Shown here piece by piece: positions 53,049-61,617 of a DNA stretch of 64,000 bases; position 1 is the stretch's first letter; each line of letters begins with the position of its first letter. This stretch comes from Paenibacillus nasutitermitis (GTDB taxonomy: Bacteria > Bacillota > Bacilli > Paenibacillales > Paenibacillaceae). The stretch lies in contig NZ_BMHP01000002.1 of NCBI RefSeq assembly GCF_014641075.1, forward strand, positions 248,001 through 312,000, written 5' to 3'. A model generated the notes under the pieces. That model worked only from the letters and a program-made list of their open reading frames with translations, did not search any database and was not told the DNA's origin. The position numbers and the translations under genes were made by a program.

Positions 53049-53177
53049 CGCTTCTTCGCCACCTTCCTGTTCCTTCACCGATGTTCTTTTCCCTAATGAT
53101 ACCGTCTCATGGTTCGCTGTCAAGTTGGGCATCTTAACAAGGCAAGCATCTTACCTGTCTGGAAAGGAGAAATAAAA

Positions 53178-53627
53178 ATGAAGGCAAACGTAACATTCAA
53201 ATGGCTCCCCTTCCTGCTTCTGGCCTTTTGTTTCCTGATTCCTGCTGTGGCCAGCGCCGCACCGCCGCAAGACGGGTCCGTTTCGCAAAGACCTGTACAG
53301 GCTTTTGACATCGGAGCGGGAAAAGTCGTCAAATCCGTGCCGAACAACAAAGAGTTCCAGGCTTATGCCATTAACTGGCTGGGTTCGGTAACCGGTCTTG
53401 CACCACAGGCCAAACCGGAGGACAAGTGCGGATACGTATTCCGGATTCCATTGAAGGAACCGGCTATGGTGAAAGCTGGTACAGCCAGCGTCCGCACGTC
53501 GGATGTATTTCTGTTTTACTGCCCGGACAAGCCTCAGGTTCTGCTTATTTTTGACGAAAACCGCAAACCGTTTCTGCTGACTTTTAAAGCCGACACAAAA
53601 CCTTTCCTGAAGCAGATGGGTCTATAA
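53178..53627 (+). CDS. Secreted protein of unknown function, 149 aa
   Basis: Start ATG 53178 with AAAGGAG eight bases before. Residues 1-27 form a strong signal peptide (FKWLPFLLLAFCFLIPAVASA). The mature part is short and beta-rich: VSQRPVQAFDIGAGKVVKSV, YAINWLGSVTGL, GYVFRIPLKEPAMVKAG, VFLFYCPDKPQVLLIFDE and PFLLTFKADTKPFLKQM. It contains two Cys (KCGY and FYCP) that could form a disulfide. No known domain is recognized. It lies between mtnU (divergent) and mtnE (same strand, 129 bp) but the link to methionine salvage is not obvious. Confidence 0.8.
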   Translation: MKANVTFKWLPFLLLAFCFLIPAVASAAPPQDGSVSQRPVQAFDIGAGKVVKSVPNNKEFQAYAINWLGSVTGLAPQAKPEDKCGYVFRIPLKEPAMVKAGTASVRTSDVFLFYCPDKPQVLLIFDENRKPFLLTFKADTKPFLKQMGL

Positions 53628-53756
53628 ATTTGTTTTTGCATTTCAAATGGTTTCCAACTAACGTGCCATTCCGCTTTGCTCGACACCTCTTCCTATAATA
53701 TGCTAAATTAGGCTTAGGTTTTTTTGAACGCAGCAAAATAGTGGAGTGATTACGAA

Positions 53757-54947
53757 ATGAAGGATACCCAATCGTTTAAAATAAGTCCGGCAGACCGGAT
53801 GTCCGGCTTGCCGGCGCAATTTTTTGCCGCGCTTGTGGGCAAAGCAGGCGCGCAAGCGGCCAAAGGGCGCGACGTGATCAATCTCGGTCAGGGAAATCCG
53901 GACCAGCCTACCCCCGCCCATATTGTCGCGGCTTTGCAGGAAGCGGCCCCGAATCCTCTTTACCACCGCTATCCCCCTTTTAAAGGTTTTCCATTTCTGA
54001 AAGAAGCGGTGGCCCAGCGTTATAAAGAAGATTATGACGTCGTACTGGACCCTGAGAAGGAAGTCGCCATTCTGTTCGGCGGCAAAACCGGTCTTATTGA
54101 AATCAGTCAATGCCTACTCAATCCCGGTGATATCTGTCTGGTTCCAGATCCCGGCTATCCTGATTATTGGTCAGGTGTGGCGCTGGCAGGCGGACGGATG
54201 GAATATATGCCGCTCACTGCGGACAACCATTTTCTTCCTGATTATGACATGATACATACAACCATTGCAGATCAGGCCAAGCTGATGTTTATCAATTATC
54301 CGAACAACCCTACCGGCGCAGTGGCAAGTCCCGCGTTTTATTCCCAAACGGTAGAATTTGCTGCACGTCACGGCATTGTCGTCGCCAGCGACTTTGCTTA
54401 TGGAGCGATCGGTTTTGACGGAAATCAGCCGGTCAGTTTTTTGCAGACACCCGGGGCCAAAGAAGTCGGCGTCGAATTTTATACGTTGTCCAAAACCTAT
54501 AATATGGCTGGCTGGCGGGTCGGTTTTGCACTGGGCAATCCGGAAATTATTTCGCTTATCAACCTGATCCAGGACCATTATTATTGCAGTCTGTTTGGCG
54601 GCATTCAAGCCGCATCCGCCGTTGCGCTTACTGGGCCGCAGGATTGCGTGAGCGAGCTTCGGGCGACCTATGAAAAACGCCGCAACGCGCTTTATAACGC
54701 TATGGGCAAAATCGGCTGGGAAGCGCCAAAACCCGGAGGTTCCTTCTTCTGCTGGCTTCCCGTGCCAATAGGCCATACCTCAGCGTCTTTTGCCGATCTG
54801 GTTTTGGAACAAGCGGATGTCGTGGTCGCTCCCGGTATCGGTTTTGGAACCTGTGGCGAAAATTATGTCCGGCTGGGGCTGCTGGCTCCGGAAGAGCGTC
54901 TGGAAGAAGCCATTGAGCGGATCGGCAGGCTTAGACTCTTCGGTTAA
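53757..54947 (+). CDS. mtnE: PLP-dependent aminotransferase, MtnE-like
   Basis: A 396-aa class I/II aminotransferase. Conserved parts are NLGQGNPDQPTPAHIVAAL near 42, LFGGKTGLIEISQCLLNPGD near 102, FINYPNNPTGAVASP near 178 and the PLP Lys in EFYTLSKTYNMAGWRVGFAL near 243, followed by GGSFFCWLPVP. In Bacillus, MtnE (YkrV) converts 2-oxo-4-methylthiobutyrate to methionine as the last salvage step. The sequence is also like LL-diaminopimelate aminotransferases, so the symbol rests mostly on the context: mtnU on one side and mtnWXB farther on. Start ATG 53757 lies seven bases after a GGAG site. A TATAAT lies about 60 bp upstream, but without a good -35. Confidence 0.82.
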   Translation: MKDTQSFKISPADRMSGLPAQFFAALVGKAGAQAAKGRDVINLGQGNPDQPTPAHIVAALQEAAPNPLYHRYPPFKGFPFLKEAVAQRYKEDYDVVLDPEKEVAILFGGKTGLIEISQCLLNPGDICLVPDPGYPDYWSGVALAGGRMEYMPLTADNHFLPDYDMIHTTIADQAKLMFINYPNNPTGAVASPAFYSQTVEFAARHGIVVASDFAYGAIGFDGNQPVSFLQTPGAKEVGVEFYTLSKTYNMAGWRVGFALGNPEIISLINLIQDHYYCSLFGGIQAASAVALTGPQDCVSELRATYEKRRNALYNAMGKIGWEAPKPGGSFFCWLPVPIGHTSASFADLVLEQADVVVAPGIGFGTCGENYVRLGLLAPEERLEEAIERIGRLRLFG

Positions 54948-55032
54948 CAACGCCCTGTTTGCAGGCTTGCCTTTTAGTATTGATGAGTGCGCCGTGATAT
55001 TCGTTTCTCCGCGAGCGCGGCAACCATCCGCC

Positions 55033-55062
55033 TTTACAGGGTGCTGCAGATCATGATATGCT
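55033..55062 (+). promoter_or_regulatory. Promoter of the proB T-box transcript
   Basis: TTTACA (55033-55038) and TATGCT (55057-55062) are 18 bp apart and precede the T-box leader by a few bases. Confidence 0.5.
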
Positions 55063-55068
55063 TTATTT

Positions 55069-55347
55069 AATTAAACAGTAACGTTGTGATGGGGAACAGT
55101 AAGCAAGGCTGGCGTCGCGCACAGAGAGTAAATTCATTGGCTGTGAGAATTTACCCGACCACTCGCAGAAATCCCGCCCCTGAACGGCCGGCGATGAGCC
55201 GGACAGCACCTGCTGTTATCAGGTTTATGAAGCGAATGCGGCTTGTTTTTTGCGTGGGTAAACAACAGCCGTTTAATTAAGGTGGTACCGCGGAGGGTAA
55301 TATACTTTCGTCCTTTCTATGTAATTAGAGAGGCGGAAGTTTTTTTA
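55069..55347 (+). promoter_or_regulatory. T-box riboswitch leader of the proBAC-mtnWXB operon
   Basis: The T-box sequence AAGGTGGTACCGCGG lies at 55279-55293, followed by a terminator whose stem pairs ACTTTCGTCCTTTCT (55304 on) with AGAGAGGCGGAAGT and ends in eight T (to 55347). Stem I features are visible upstream: an AGTA near 55099, AGAGAG near 55125, hairpin GTAAATTC / GAATTTAC, and a GAAA-TCCC segment at 55168-55175. A CCC proline specifier at 55173-55175 would fit the pathway, but ATC or TCC in the same segment cannot be excluded without folding. Uncharged tRNA should stabilize the antiterminator and turn on the operon. Confidence 0.88.
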
Positions 55348-55377
55348 TTTTGTTCAAGGGGAAAGGATTATGCGCTG

Positions 55378-56493
55378 ATGACAGAACGAATTGTGGTCAA
55401 AATCGGCAGCAGCTCATTAACATCGGACGAAGGCGGGTTAAACCGTGAAAGAATTGCTTTCTTCGCCCATGAGCTGGCCTCGCTGTATGATGCCGGACAC
55501 CAGGTCCTGCTTGTTACCTCCGGCGCAGTGGCGGCAGGGTTCCGCAAGATCGGATACCAGTCGCGCCCCAGGCTTGTTCATGAGAAGCAGGCGGCGGCAG
55601 CCGTTGGTCAGGCCTTGTTGATGCAAGCTTATCAGGAAGCTTTCTCGGCCCATGGCACGAGCGGCGGTATCGGAGTCGCCCAAATTCTGCTCACCCGTGC
55701 CGATTTCTCCAACCGCAAGCGGATCCAGAATGCTTTGGGAACGATTGACGAGCTGCTGAGACATCGTACTTTGCCCGTCGTAAACGAGAATGATACGGTA
55801 GCTACTGATGAGCTCAAATTTGGAGATAACGACACCTTGTCCGCTTTGGTGGCTAATCTGGTCAAGGCGAAGCGGCTGCTCATCTTAACCGATACGGACG
55901 GTTTATACACCGAAGATCCGAGAATTAACCCCCAAGCCAAGCGGATAGACCGCGTTCAGGTCATATCGGATGATCTTCTCAAACTTGCGGGAGGCTCGGG
56001 CTCTTCCGTCGGAACCGGAGGCATGCGGTCCAAAATCGAGGCTGCCCGAATTGCCATGCGCGGGGGCATTCCCGCTTTCATCGGCCGAGTTTTGGAGCCC
56101 GGAGATTTACGGCTTGCAGTAGAAGGCGGCGGCAAAGGTACTTATTTCGATACCAGTCTCCAGAACCTGCCGATGAAAAAGCAGTGGGTGGGCTTCCACT
56201 CGCTCACGCAAGGGCGGATTACTGTGGATGAAGGCGCTGAGAAGGCCCTGCTCCATGGGGGCAAAAGCCTGCTTCCCGCCGGAATCCGTGAGATCGAAGG
56301 CGAATTTCATCCCGGCGACGTTGTAGAAGTCGCCAATCTGCGGCAGCAGACCATTGGCCGCGGCGTTGTCAATTACGCCGCCTGGCAAATTCAAGCGGTC
56401 GCAGGACTTAGCACAGAGGAAGTGCGCCGGAGAGTCGAGGTCAACCGGATCGAAGTCATCCATCGCGATGAATGGGTGTCGTTCACCGGTTAG
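55378..56493 (+). CDS. proB: Glutamate 5-kinase
   Basis: A 371-aa enzyme for the first step of proline synthesis. The amino acid kinase domain reads IVVKIGSSSLTSDEGG at the start, VLLVTSGAVAAGFRKIG near 45, GTIDELLRHRTLPVVNENDT near 122, KFGDNDTLSALVANLVKAKR near 148 and TDTDGLYTEDPRINPQAK near 170. GTGGMRSKIEAARIAMRGGI near 217 is the glutamate/feedback region, and a PUA domain covers about 280-360. ATG 55378 lies ten bases after GGGGAAAGGA and is the first good start after the T-box terminator; an upstream in-frame start would be inside the leader. A 300-bp palindromic repeat array separates it from proA. Confidence 0.95.
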   Translation: MTERIVVKIGSSSLTSDEGGLNRERIAFFAHELASLYDAGHQVLLVTSGAVAAGFRKIGYQSRPRLVHEKQAAAAVGQALLMQAYQEAFSAHGTSGGIGVAQILLTRADFSNRKRIQNALGTIDELLRHRTLPVVNENDTVATDELKFGDNDTLSALVANLVKAKRLLILTDTDGLYTEDPRINPQAKRIDRVQVISDDLLKLAGGSGSSVGTGGMRSKIEAARIAMRGGIPAFIGRVLEPGDLRLAVEGGGKGTYFDTSLQNLPMKKQWVGFHSLTQGRITVDEGAEKALLHGGKSLLPAGIREIEGEFHPGDVVEVANLRQQTIGRGVVNYAAWQIQAVAGLSTEEVRRRVEVNRIEVIHRDEWVSFTG

Positions 56494-56775
56494 TACAAGA
56501 AAACTTAAGCTTATGCTTCCGACGGTTTTCTTGCTGCAGAGTAGTGTAATCAAGGAAGTACAAGAAAACTTAAGCTGATGCTTCCGATGCGAGTTTTCTT
56601 GCTGCAGAGTAGTGTATTCGAGGAAGTACAAGAAAACTTAAGCCGATGCTTCCGATGCGAGTTTTCTTGCTGCAGAGGAGCGTAATCGAGGAAGGACAAG
56701 AAAACTCAGCTTATGCTTCCGATGTGAGTTTTCTTGCTGCAGTGGTGCGTAATCAAAGAAGGACAAGAAAACTCT
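56492..56775 (+). repeat. Four and a partial fifth palindromic repeats (65-68 bp) between proB and proA
   Basis: Units start at about 56492, 56557, 56625 and 56693, with a truncated one at 56760. Each contains CAAGAAAACT, an inner AAGC/GCTT and CCGATGCGAG, then AGTTTTCTTG, so CAAGAAAACT and AGTTTTCTTG pair in a 10-bp stem; a spacer with TGCTGCAG follows. The last partial unit runs into AAAACTCTTAGGAGG, the proA ribosome site. The array starts on the last base of the proB stop codon. The core matches the one upstream of parE. Confidence 0.92.
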
Positions 56776-56790
56776 TAGGAGGAATCATTC

Positions 56791-58038
56791 ATGAGTGAAG
56801 TACGCGAGAAGGCGGCCCTGGCCAAGAAGGCAGCCGCCATAATGAACAGGATGACGACAGATCAGAAAAATTCTGCGCTGCTTGCCATGGCCGACGCGCT
56901 TGTAAACGAGCATGCATCCATCGCTGCTGCCAATGAACTTGATATCACACGCGGGCGCGAAAACGGAACAAGCGAATCGCTGCTGGACCGTCTTAAACTG
57001 AATGAGCAGCGGATCGGTGCTATTGCGGATGGACTGCGCCAGGTTGCTGAGCTGCCAGATCCCGTCGGTCAGGTGCTGGATTCTGGCGAACGCCTGAATG
57101 GCCTGCACATTACCAAGATTTCCGTACCGTTAGGTGTTATCGGCATGATCTATGAAGCGCGCCCGAATGTTACTGTGGATGCCGCTGGTCTCTGCCTGAA
57201 GACCGGAAATTCGGTTGTCCTGCGGGGCGGATCTGCGGCTATTGAATCGAACCGGAAAGTTGTTGAGGTGCTGCGCAGTGCCTTGGCGCAAACGGACCTG
57301 CCGGCAGATGCGATCCAACTGATTGAGGATCCGAATCGCTCGTCTGTCGATGAAATGCTGAAGCTGAACGGATTGCTTGACGTCGTTATACCGCGCGGCG
57401 GAGCCTCACTTATCCGCAATGTGGTCGAGAATGCAACGGTGCCCGTCATCGAAACAGGCGCCGGGATCTGTCATACGTATATAGATCAAAGCGGCGATCC
57501 CGAGATGGCTTCTGATATCGCGTTTAACGCCAAGGTACAGCGTCCTTCCGTATGCAATTCAATGGAAACACTGCTTGTTCACGAAGCATTTGCCGCCGGG
57601 CACCTGCGCTCTATCGCGGATCGTTTATTGGCTGCCCATGTGGAAATCCGCGGATGCCAGCGGACATGCGCTCTCATTCCCGAAGCCAAGAACGCTACGG
57701 ATGCCGATTATGCGACTGAATATAATGATTATATTTTGAATATCCGTATTGTTGACGATCTGAATGAAGCTCTTGCCCATATCGGACAATTTGGAACGAT
57801 GCATTCGGAATGCATTGTTACGGAAAACGCCGGGCAAGCCGCCCGCTTCCTGCAGGCGGTGGATGCCGCTGCCGTTTATCATAACGCGTCCACACGCTTT
57901 ACAGATGGATTTGAATTCGGTTATGGCGCCGAAATCGGCATCAGCACGCAGAAGCTGCATGCCAGAGGTCCCATGGGTCTGCCGGCCCTGACTTCAACGA
58001 AGTTCCTGATTTCCGGCAACGGGCAAATCAGAGGTTAA
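56791..58038 (+). CDS. proA: Glutamate-5-semialdehyde dehydrogenase
   Basis: A 415-aa NADPH-dependent enzyme for the second proline step. Conserved parts are ISVPLGVIGMIYEARPNVTV near 110, the nucleotide segment GNSVVLRGGSAAIESNRKVV near 145, the catalytic Cys in VQRPSVCNSMETLLVHEAF near 252, and FGYGAEIGISTQKLHARGPM near 380. AGGAGG lies eight bases before ATG 56791 and is the direct continuation of the last palindromic repeat. It is followed by proC after 18 bp. Confidence 0.96.
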   Translation: MSEVREKAALAKKAAAIMNRMTTDQKNSALLAMADALVNEHASIAAANELDITRGRENGTSESLLDRLKLNEQRIGAIADGLRQVAELPDPVGQVLDSGERLNGLHITKISVPLGVIGMIYEARPNVTVDAAGLCLKTGNSVVLRGGSAAIESNRKVVEVLRSALAQTDLPADAIQLIEDPNRSSVDEMLKLNGLLDVVIPRGGASLIRNVVENATVPVIETGAGICHTYIDQSGDPEMASDIAFNAKVQRPSVCNSMETLLVHEAFAAGHLRSIADRLLAAHVEIRGCQRTCALIPEAKNATDADYATEYNDYILNIRIVDDLNEALAHIGQFGTMHSECIVTENAGQAARFLQAVDAAAVYHNASTRFTDGFEFGYGAEIGISTQKLHARGPMGLPALTSTKFLISGNGQIRG

Positions 58039-58056
58039 CATAAGGAGGTTAGCGCA

Positions 58057-58938
58057 ATGTCACAATTATATTCCACAAGCATCACACCGGAAATCAGTTC
58101 GCTGCGTCTATGCTTCTATGGCGCCGGCTCCATGGCGGAAGCCATCGTCCGCGGCCTGATCGATCAGGGGCTGACCGCTCCAAAGCAGATTGGAATGATT
58201 AACCGCCAGAACGCGGCCAGGCTGGATGAGCTATCCGCCCGCTACGGTGTTCTGGCTGCATTTGATAATGAATCCAAGTCGGTTATGCTGGGCGAAGCCG
58301 ATATCGTCTTTCTGGCGATTAAACCCAAGGATGCCGCGGAAGCTTTAAAACAGCTCCGCCACGTGCTTCGCCGCGATCAGTTGATTGTTTCTATCATAGC
58401 CGGCCTGTCGATTCATACGATGGAATCACTGTTGGGACAATCTATGAATATCGTTCGTACGATGCCCAACACCTCAAGCACGATTGGTCTGGGCGCCACG
58501 GGCATCAGCTTCTCCTCTTCCGTACCGGAAGGGCAGCGTTCGCTCGCTGAAGCTATGTTCAAATCCGTCGGAATGACAGCCGTTGTGGAAGAACATCTGC
58601 TGGATGTGGTCACCGGCGTCTCCGGCAGCGGTCCCGCTTATATCTATTACATGATGGAAGCAATGATAGAAGCCGGCAGGGGTCGCGGGCTAAGTGACGA
58701 AGCTGCCCGGGAATTAACGATCCAGACCGTTCTGGGAGCCGCCCACATGGTCAAGTCTACGAATGAGCATCCGGCGGATTTGAGAAACAAAGTCACATCA
58801 CCCAACGGAACGACACAGGCAGCTATTGAAACGCTTGACGCGCACGGATTCTCACAGGCGATTATCCATGCTGTAGGGCGAGCCGCAGACCGTGCCGCCG
58901 AAATGGGAAAAGACATCGAGAGGAGTGCAACCTCATGA
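58057..58938 (+). CDS. proC: Pyrroline-5-carboxylate reductase
   Basis: This 293-aa enzyme reduces P5C to proline. The NADPH fold is [20 protein letters not shown] near 20, followed by [14 protein letters not shown] near 85 and [16 protein letters not shown] near 138. The dimer and substrate region shows [20 protein letters not shown] near 186 and [18 protein letters not shown] near 243. AAGGAGG lies seven bases before ATG 58057. Its stop overlaps the mtnW start by four bases (ATGA), so the salvage genes are translationally coupled to proline synthesis. Confidence 0.95.
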   Translation: MSQLYSTSITPEISSLRLCFYGAGSMAEAIVRGLIDQGLTAPKQIGMINRQNAARLDELSARYGVLAAFDNESKSVMLGEADIVFLAIKPKDAAEALKQLRHVLRRDQLIVSIIAGLSIHTMESLLGQSMNIVRTMPNTSSTIGLGATGISFSSSVPEGQRSLAEAMFKSVGMTAVVEEHLLDVVTGVSGSGPAYIYYMMEAMIEAGRGRGLSDEAARELTIQTVLGAAHMVKSTNEHPADLRNKVTSPNGTTQAAIETLDAHGFSQAIIHAVGRAADRAAEMGKDIERSATS

Positions 58939-60167
58939 GCGAGAACTTCTGTATCGCCACTTATCGCTGTTATGACGATAAAGCGGATTTCGCCAAAAAA
59001 GCCCAGAGCATCGCTGTCGGATTAACCGTCGGCAGTTGGACCGACCTGCCCGAGGCCCGCAAAACGGAGATGGAAAAGCATCTGGGGCGCGTTGTATCGG
59101 TGACGGTCCATGAGCCCGAAGGCGCAGCGCCAGGTGAGCGCTATGCCGATCTTGCAATTGCTTACCCCGACCTGAATTTCAGTCGTGATCTTCCTGCTCT
59201 GCTTGTCACTGTATTCGGCAAGCTTTCGATGGACGGCAAAATCAAGCTGCTGGATCTTCAATTTTCCGTTGACTTTGTATCCGCGTTCCCCGGCCCGAAA
59301 TTCGGCATTGCCGGAGTCAGAAATCTGCTCGGCGTTCATGACAGACCCCTCCTGATGAGCATTTTCAAATCGGTTATCGGCCACGACCTGCCCAACCTGC
59401 GGGAGCAATTTTATCAGCAGGCGCTTGGCGGGGTCGATCTGATCAAGGATGATGAAATTCTCTTTGAAAACCCCTTGACCCCACTCGAGAAACGGGTTGA
59501 GGCTTGTATGAATGCAGCCCGCCAGGCTGAAAGCGAAACCGGCCAGAAGCTGCTTTATGCGGTTAACCTGACCGGTCCCACCTCACAGCTGGCGGCTAAC
59601 GCCAAACGGGCCATAAATGCCGGAGCTAACGCGCTCCTGTTTAATGTACTGGCTTACGGTTACGATGCCTTGCATGAATTAAGCAGCGACCGGGAGATCA
59701 ATGTGCCGATCGCAGCTCATCCCGCTATGGCTGGAGCCTTATATCCGTCGCCGCATTACGGCATCGCTGCCCCTCTTCTGCTCGGCAAGCTGATGCGTCT
59801 TGCCGGAGCGGATCTTGTTCTGTTCCCTTCTCCATATGGCTCCGTCGTTATGCCGAGAGAAGAAAATCTGGCCGTTCAGGCTGCGTTGGTGGACACTTCC
59901 CCGCCTGTCGTTACCAGCTTTCCCGTACCATCAGCGGGTATCCATCCCGGGCTGGTTCCGCTTATTTTGCGTGACTTCGGCCACGATGTAGTCGTTAATG
60001 CCGGCGGAGGGATTCATGGCCACTCCATGGGTACTGCGGCGGGCGGACAAGCTTTCCGTCAGGCCATCAGCGCCACGCTGGCAGGACAATCGCTGCCGGA
60101 AGCGGCAGCGGAAGCCGGGAATGATGCATTGAAAGCGGCTATTGAAAGCTGGGGGTACAAGGAATGA
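58935..60167 (+). CDS. mtnW: 2,3-diketo-5-methylthiopentyl-1-phosphate enolase (RuBisCO-like)
   Basis: A 410-aa type IV RuBisCO-like protein of the methionine salvage pathway. The carbamylated-lysine region [20 protein letters not shown] lies near 165, with upstream [19 protein letters not shown] near 118 and later phosphate-site segments [14 protein letters not shown] and [19 protein letters not shown] near 355. It enolizes 2,3-diketo-5-methylthiopentyl-1-phosphate and does not fix CO2. GAGAGGAG sits just before its ATG inside proC. It overlaps mtnX by four bases. Confidence 0.94.
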   Translation: MSENFCIATYRCYDDKADFAKKAQSIAVGLTVGSWTDLPEARKTEMEKHLGRVVSVTVHEPEGAAPGERYADLAIAYPDLNFSRDLPALLVTVFGKLSMDGKIKLLDLQFSVDFVSAFPGPKFGIAGVRNLLGVHDRPLLMSIFKSVIGHDLPNLREQFYQQALGGVDLIKDDEILFENPLTPLEKRVEACMNAARQAESETGQKLLYAVNLTGPTSQLAANAKRAINAGANALLFNVLAYGYDALHELSSDREINVPIAAHPAMAGALYPSPHYGIAAPLLLGKLMRLAGADLVLFPSPYGSVVMPREENLAVQAALVDTSPPVVTSFPVPSAGIHPGLVPLILRDFGHDVVVNAGGGIHGHSMGTAAGGQAFRQAISATLAGQSLPEAAAEAGNDALKAAIESWGYKE

Positions 60168-60856
60168 GCACATCATTGCCGAAAACGGATCACAACAAAA
60201 AACGCGTTATATTTTGCGACTTTGACGGTACCATTACCGAGAACGATAATATCATCGCGATTGTCCGCCAATTCAACCCCCCTGGCTGGGAAGCCATCGT
60301 TAACGACATCGTTGGTCAGCGCAAGTCCATCAGCGAGGGCGTTGGACAGCTATTCCACCTGCTTCCGGCAGCAGGCAGGAAAGAAGTTGTCGACTTTGCG
60401 ATCAGCAATGCGCGCATTCGCGCCGGATTCAGCGAGCTGCTGGCATACAGCCGATCGCATGATATTGAATTTTTTGTAACCAGCGGAGGCATTGATTTTT
60501 TCGTTTACCCCCTGTTGGCTCCATTTGGCATAGCCGAAGACCATATATACTGCAATGGGAGCGATTTTTCCGGTGAACGGATCGAAATCACCTGGCCCCA
60601 TCCTTGTGACGAACATTGCAGCAACAGCTGTGGCATGTGCAAACCAACCATTATCAGAAGATTTCCTGCAGAAGCTTACACCCGGATTCTTATCGGTGAC
60701 AGCGTGACTGATTTCGAGGGTGCGAAATTGGCCGATGTTGTATTTGCCCGCTCCCATCTGATTACCAAATGCACCGAACTAGGTCTGCCTTATTACGAAT
60801 TTGAGACGTTTCATGATGTGATTGCCCAGCTGAAACGTGAGGAGGGTTTGCATTAA
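60164..60856 (+). CDS. mtnX: 2-hydroxy-3-keto-5-methylthiopentenyl-1-phosphate phosphatase
   Basis: A 230-aa HAD-superfamily phosphatase acting after MtnW. Motif I is [16 protein letters not shown] (nucleophile Asp near 20, acid Asp two residues on), motif II is [12 protein letters not shown] near 105, and motif IV is [18 protein letters not shown] near 178. A Cys-rich segment [16 protein letters not shown] near 145 is seen in some MtnX relatives and may bind a metal. The gene overlaps mtnW by four bases and ends one base before the mtnB start. Confidence 0.92.
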   Translation: MSTSLPKTDHNKKRVIFCDFDGTITENDNIIAIVRQFNPPGWEAIVNDIVGQRKSISEGVGQLFHLLPAAGRKEVVDFAISNARIRAGFSELLAYSRSHDIEFFVTSGGIDFFVYPLLAPFGIAEDHIYCNGSDFSGERIEITWPHPCDEHCSNSCGMCKPTIIRRFPAEAYTRILIGDSVTDFEGAKLADVVFARSHLITKCTELGLPYYEFETFHDVIAQLKREEGLH

Positions 60857-60857
60857 A

Positions 60858-61514
60858 ATGTCATTTGCAGCGATCGCCTTAGAAGAAAAACAACGGGTTC
60901 TGGCCGAGCTTGGTGAAGTAAAGCGGCTCCTGTCTTCCCGCGGCCTGTTTGCCGGTACAAGCGGCAACTTGTCCATCCGGGTGGGTGATTTCGTCCCCGA
61001 GTCGTTCGATTTTGCCATTACGGCAAGCGGTAAGGATAAATCGCTTTCCACGCCGGAGGATTTTCTGTTCGTCGATCAGGACGGGAAGCCCAGCGAAGCT
61101 ACCGCGCTGAAGCCATCGGCTGAAACATTGATTCATTGCGAGATTTATAAGCTTACCGGATGCGGAGCCATCTTCCATGTTCACACGGTAATGAACAATG
61201 TCATTTCGGAGCTGTTCTGGGATCGCAAATCCATTCCGGTTGATGGCGTGGAACTGATCAAGGCTTTTCAAATCTGGGAGGAAGAAGCCCATATCGAAAT
61301 TCCGATCGTCTCCAATTTTGCCCATATTCCCAGCATTGTTCCCGAAGTGACGGATCGGCTGGATCCCCGAATTCCAGGCATTGTGCTGCGCAAGCATGGC
61401 ATTTACGCTTGGGGCGCAAATGCTTTTGAAGCCAAACGCCATCTGGAGGCCTTCGAATTTCTGTTTGAGTATGCATACCGCTGGGAGATGCTTCAACAGA
61501 ACCGCAGGTCTTAG
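60858..61514 (+). CDS. mtnB: Methylthioribulose-1-phosphate dehydratase
   Basis: This 218-aa class II aldolase-like zinc enzyme dehydrates methylthioribulose-1-phosphate. Substrate and metal segments are FAGTSGNLSIRVGDF near 35, ITASGKDKSLSTPEDF near 55, KPSAETLIHCEIYKLTGC near 88, AIFHVHTVMNN (His pair) near 105 and IVLRKHGIYAWG (His) near 183. ATG 60858 has GAGGAGGG eleven bases before it, inside mtnX. It ends the operon. mtnD, mtnA and mtnK are not in the window. Confidence 0.92.
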   Translation: MSFAAIALEEKQRVLAELGEVKRLLSSRGLFAGTSGNLSIRVGDFVPESFDFAITASGKDKSLSTPEDFLFVDQDGKPSEATALKPSAETLIHCEIYKLTGCGAIFHVHTVMNNVISELFWDRKSIPVDGVELIKAFQIWEEEAHIEIPIVSNFAHIPSIVPEVTDRLDPRIPGIVLRKHGIYAWGANAFEAKRHLEAFEFLFEYAYRWEMLQQNRRS

Positions 61515-61562
61515 TCGTTTGCCTCGTATGACCTCCCCCCCTTATTTACGCCTGATTTAAGC

Positions 61563-61593
61563 TTGACCTTCACGCAGGGTCAACGTTTATCAT
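61563..61593 (+). promoter_or_regulatory. MerR-type promoter with 19-bp spacer and dyad operator
   Basis: TTGACC (61563-61568) and TATCAT (61588-61593) are 19 bp apart, the elongated spacing MerR proteins correct by twisting DNA. The dyad TTGACC / GGTCAA (61563-61568 with 61578-61583) lies between, as in classical MerR operators. It is 25 bp before the gene for a MerR-fusion protein. Confidence 0.8.
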
Positions 61594-61617
61594 CGATCAT
61601 GAGGGAGCTGGTACGAT

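Noticed and set aside
53049..53756. SAM (S-box) riboswitch near mtnU or mtnE
   Set aside because: Expected from Bacillus methionine salvage, but none of the conserved S-box segments was found in these short regions.
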